This document shows, piece after piece, positions 62,561-64,000 of a stretch of 64,000 nucleotides of DNA. Under the pieces are notes generated by a model that saw nothing but the letters and a program-made list of their open reading frames with translations, made no database searches and was not told where the DNA came from. Position 1 is the stretch's first letter. Every line of letters starts with the position of its first letter. Position numbers and translations under genes: made by a program. The DNA is from Ciceribacter sichuanensis. GTDB lineage: Bacteria; Pseudomonadota; Alphaproteobacteria; Rhizobiales; Rhizobiaceae. The stretch covers positions 310,001-374,000 of the forward strand of contig NZ_JAMXLX010000001.1 of assembly GCF_024055605.1 (NCBI RefSeq), read 5' to 3'.

Positions 62561-62950
62561 ATGAAGTGCCTGCGCATCTATGCCACCCCGGATGGTAAAT
62601 CGCACTTCGATGAAATTGAACTGCCTACCATATCGCTTTCGGTGCATCCCGACGCGGTGCCGTTCGATGTTACGGCCAGCTATCCGGCATTCCGTTTCCG
62701 TCTCACCCACATTTCTGCGGGCATGCGCGAAGTTGCTTGGCATACTGTGCCAGAGCCAGTGCTGACAGTCAGGCTGGACGGCTCGGTGGAATACGAAACG
62801 AGCAATGGGGAGGTTCGCCACGTTCAGGCGGGTAGCTTCGTGTTGGTCGAGGACACGCATGGCAAGGGTCATTTGTCGCGCCATTCCCCTGAGGCTCAAG
62901 CCGTCATCTGGATTTCACTGCCAAACGGGCTTGATTTGCCACAGTCATAG
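62561..62950 (+). CDS. Cupin-like small protein
   Basis: 129 residues predicted as an all-beta barrel: EIELPTISLSVHPDAVPF at the start, SAGMREVAWHTVPEPVLTVRLDGSVEYET, GSFVLVEDTHGKGHLSRH. The histidine pairs (WHTVPEP, DTHGKGHLSRH) suit one metal. The family is known mainly as hypothetical in Proteobacteria. It is alone on the plus strand, 110 bases after the GNAT gene. Confidence 0.75.
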   Translation: MKCLRIYATPDGKSHFDEIELPTISLSVHPDAVPFDVTASYPAFRFRLTHISAGMREVAWHTVPEPVLTVRLDGSVEYETSNGEVRHVQAGSFVLVEDTHGKGHLSRHSPEAQAVIWISLPNGLDLPQS

Positions 62951-62990
62951 CGGTCGCTTCCGTATCGTGGCAAGATTTGGCCTGAAGCGG

Positions 62991-63515
62991 TCATACCGTG
63001 CCTTTCTTTGCCGCACAGACTATCTCAGAAATGAATGCGCTCTTCTCCGAGGTATAACGATCACCGTCATACGGGAACTGCTCCGCCAGGCGGCGTTTCA
63101 AGGCGGAATATGCCAGGGCCACATCGTCGTGTCGGCGGAGGTAGTTTAGGAAAAGCATCCGCCTTTCGTGGGTCTCGTTTGAGGGCGGGCAAAGGTAGAC
63201 CCTCAACTGGGGTGACTGGCGTTTCGAAAGGAAGGCCCAAACATCGTCATCGTAGCGATTACCACGAGGTTCGAAGCCAGCACCAACCAGAACCGCGCTT
63301 GCATCGGGAATGCCTCGGAGCCCCGATACAACGACATCCACGTCAAGTATCGGCTTTGCAGACAATCCTGGCACTGCTGTGCTACCGATATGCTCGATTG
63401 CCATCACGCATCCGCCGAGTAGTCTTCTCAAAAGGGCTTCGGTCTCTGCAAAAGCATCTGCCCATTTCGCGTCGTAGGGAACAATTTCAACCAAGGTCGG
63501 CATAAGAGCATCCAT
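62991..63515 (-). CDS. GrpB family protein (UPF0157)
   Basis: 174 residues. VEIVPYDAKWADAFAETEALLRRLLG, IEHIGSTAVPGLSAKPILDVDVVV and HERRMLFLNYLRRHDDVALAYSALKRRLAEQF are the fixed GrpB blocks, a nucleotidyltransferase-like fold with the G-S-T and D-x-D residues. Function is not established in the family. Convergent with the cupin gene. Confidence 0.9.
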   Translation of the reverse strand: MDALMPTLVEIVPYDAKWADAFAETEALLRRLLGGCVMAIEHIGSTAVPGLSAKPILDVDVVVSGLRGIPDASAVLVGAGFEPRGNRYDDDVWAFLSKRQSPQLRVYLCPPSNETHERRMLFLNYLRRHDDVALAYSALKRRLAEQFPYDGDRYTSEKSAFISEIVCAAKKGTV

Positions 63516-63701
63516 GATCGAGGAAGGCCGATCATGTTTAGCCTATCCAGCCTGCGAATGTCTCCTCTGGGGGCGTATTGGAGACGGAAGTCTCTTCTCT
63601 TGCTGGCCCGAAACGAGCATCGCTGGCTCGGCGGGATGCCGGCCAGCGATGTCAGTGCTTCTGTCCTGCCGGCAAGCCCGGACCCTTCACTGTCAAACGG
63701 T

Positions 63702-64000
63702 TCAAGCCGTAGTGGTCCGCTTCGCGAGGAGGGTCAGGCCGAAGATTATCAGGCCGGTCAGCGTTAGGGCGAAACCGGCCCAGACAGCCGAGAGCAGACC
63801 GTAACCCGCAGCGATCGAGGCACCACCAGCAGCAGCGCCGACGGCATTCGCGACATTGAGCGAGGCTAGGTTCATGGCGCCCATCAGGCTCGGGGCTTCG
63901 GGAGCGAAATTGGTCAGGCGAACCTGGATGGTCGGGATGGCGGCCATCATGGCGGCGCCGACACCGAACATGGCGGGGAAGAAGATGAAGGGATTGGAAC
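63702..64000 (-). CDS. MFS transporter (partial, N-terminus outside window)
   Basis: The last 99 residues of a major facilitator: a helix with MFGVGAAMMAAIPTIQVRL, ASLNVANAVGAAAGGASIAAGYGLL (last motif of DHA1 exporters such as AraJ/YdhP) and a final span ending LLAKRTTTA. The gene enters from the right edge on the minus strand. Confidence 0.85.
   Translation of the reverse strand, partial: SNPFIFFPAMFGVGAAMMAAIPTIQVRLTNFAPEAPSLMGAMNLASLNVANAVGAAAGGASIAAGYGLLSAVWAGFALTLTGLIIFGLTLLAKRTTTA

Overview
The window looks like a chromosomal or chromid segment of an alphaproteobacterium of the order Rhizobiales, most likely Rhizobiaceae. The evidence is uniformly GC-rich coding sequence, TGA-N9-TCA iron-responsive (RirA-type) boxes in front of two iron ABC-transport operons, a TTAA-N7-TTAAC CtrA-type site, bioMNY, cyoABCD followed by SURF1, a DUF982 protein, and 104-bp RIME-like palindromic repeats between genes. 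The genus cannot be fixed from the sequence alone. No rRNA, tRNA, CRISPR array, transposase or integrase was found.

Layout. 1-825: N-terminal part of a periplasmic sugar-binding protein, running off the left edge. 1099-5247: iron-type ABC operon (two tandem binding proteins, permease, ATPase) with a divergent SAM methyltransferase (5365-6171), both facing one shared iron-box region. 6275-9287: DUF982 protein, trans-aconitate methyltransferase, haloacid dehalogenase and a class IV aminotransferase. 9324-14355: cytochrome bo quinol oxidase (cyoABCD) plus SURF1, with an FNR/FixK-type box far upstream. 14826-18043: oligopeptidase B, a DUF1697 protein, and a small protein behind a perfect CtrA-type box. 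18183-21438: MerR regulator and cupin, Tat-exported hydrolase, acetyltransferase, PfpI protein. 21450-23097: cobalt transporter CbtBA under a cobalamin riboswitch. 23183-27972: two periplasmic c-type cytochromes, LysE exporter with WYL regulator, GT87-type membrane protein. 27969-28847: metallophosphoesterase.

28989-33695 is a second iron-box-controlled operon: binding protein, permease and ATPase, followed by two unusual cytoplasmic proteins. One is built of two similar halves; the other resembles FmdE but lacks its cysteines. I rate this as the best candidate for an undescribed system. 33975-41328 holds a bestrophin, a GGDEF-EAL protein, a sulfide:quinone reductase-like flavoprotein, an AI-2E family permease and a soluble PAS-containing chemoreceptor. 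41413-46188 is a PQQ unit: the pqqABCDE operon and, downstream on the same strand, a PQQ-type sugar dehydrogenase that could use the cofactor. 46412-49493 includes a RidA protein and a flavin monooxygenase divergent from its TetR regulator across two tandem operators. 49499-51408 is the biotin ECF transporter bioMNY.

51522-57445 is an accessory, partly AT-richer patch: orphan proteins, a YcaQ-type protein with a decayed copy of its own 3' end, and a DUF4209/HEPN-like gene split by a frameshift. 57648-64000 carries small stress or resistance modules: an acetyltransferase, MFS/HxlR and NmrA/HxlR divergent pairs, GNAT, cupin and GrpB proteins, and the C-terminal end of an MFS transporter at the right edge.

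The iron operons supply metal for the cytochromes; their boxes suggest RirA (and perhaps Irr) control. Cbt imports cobalt when cobalamin is low, and PQQ synthesis supports periplasmic sugar oxidation feeding the quinone pool used by Cyo.
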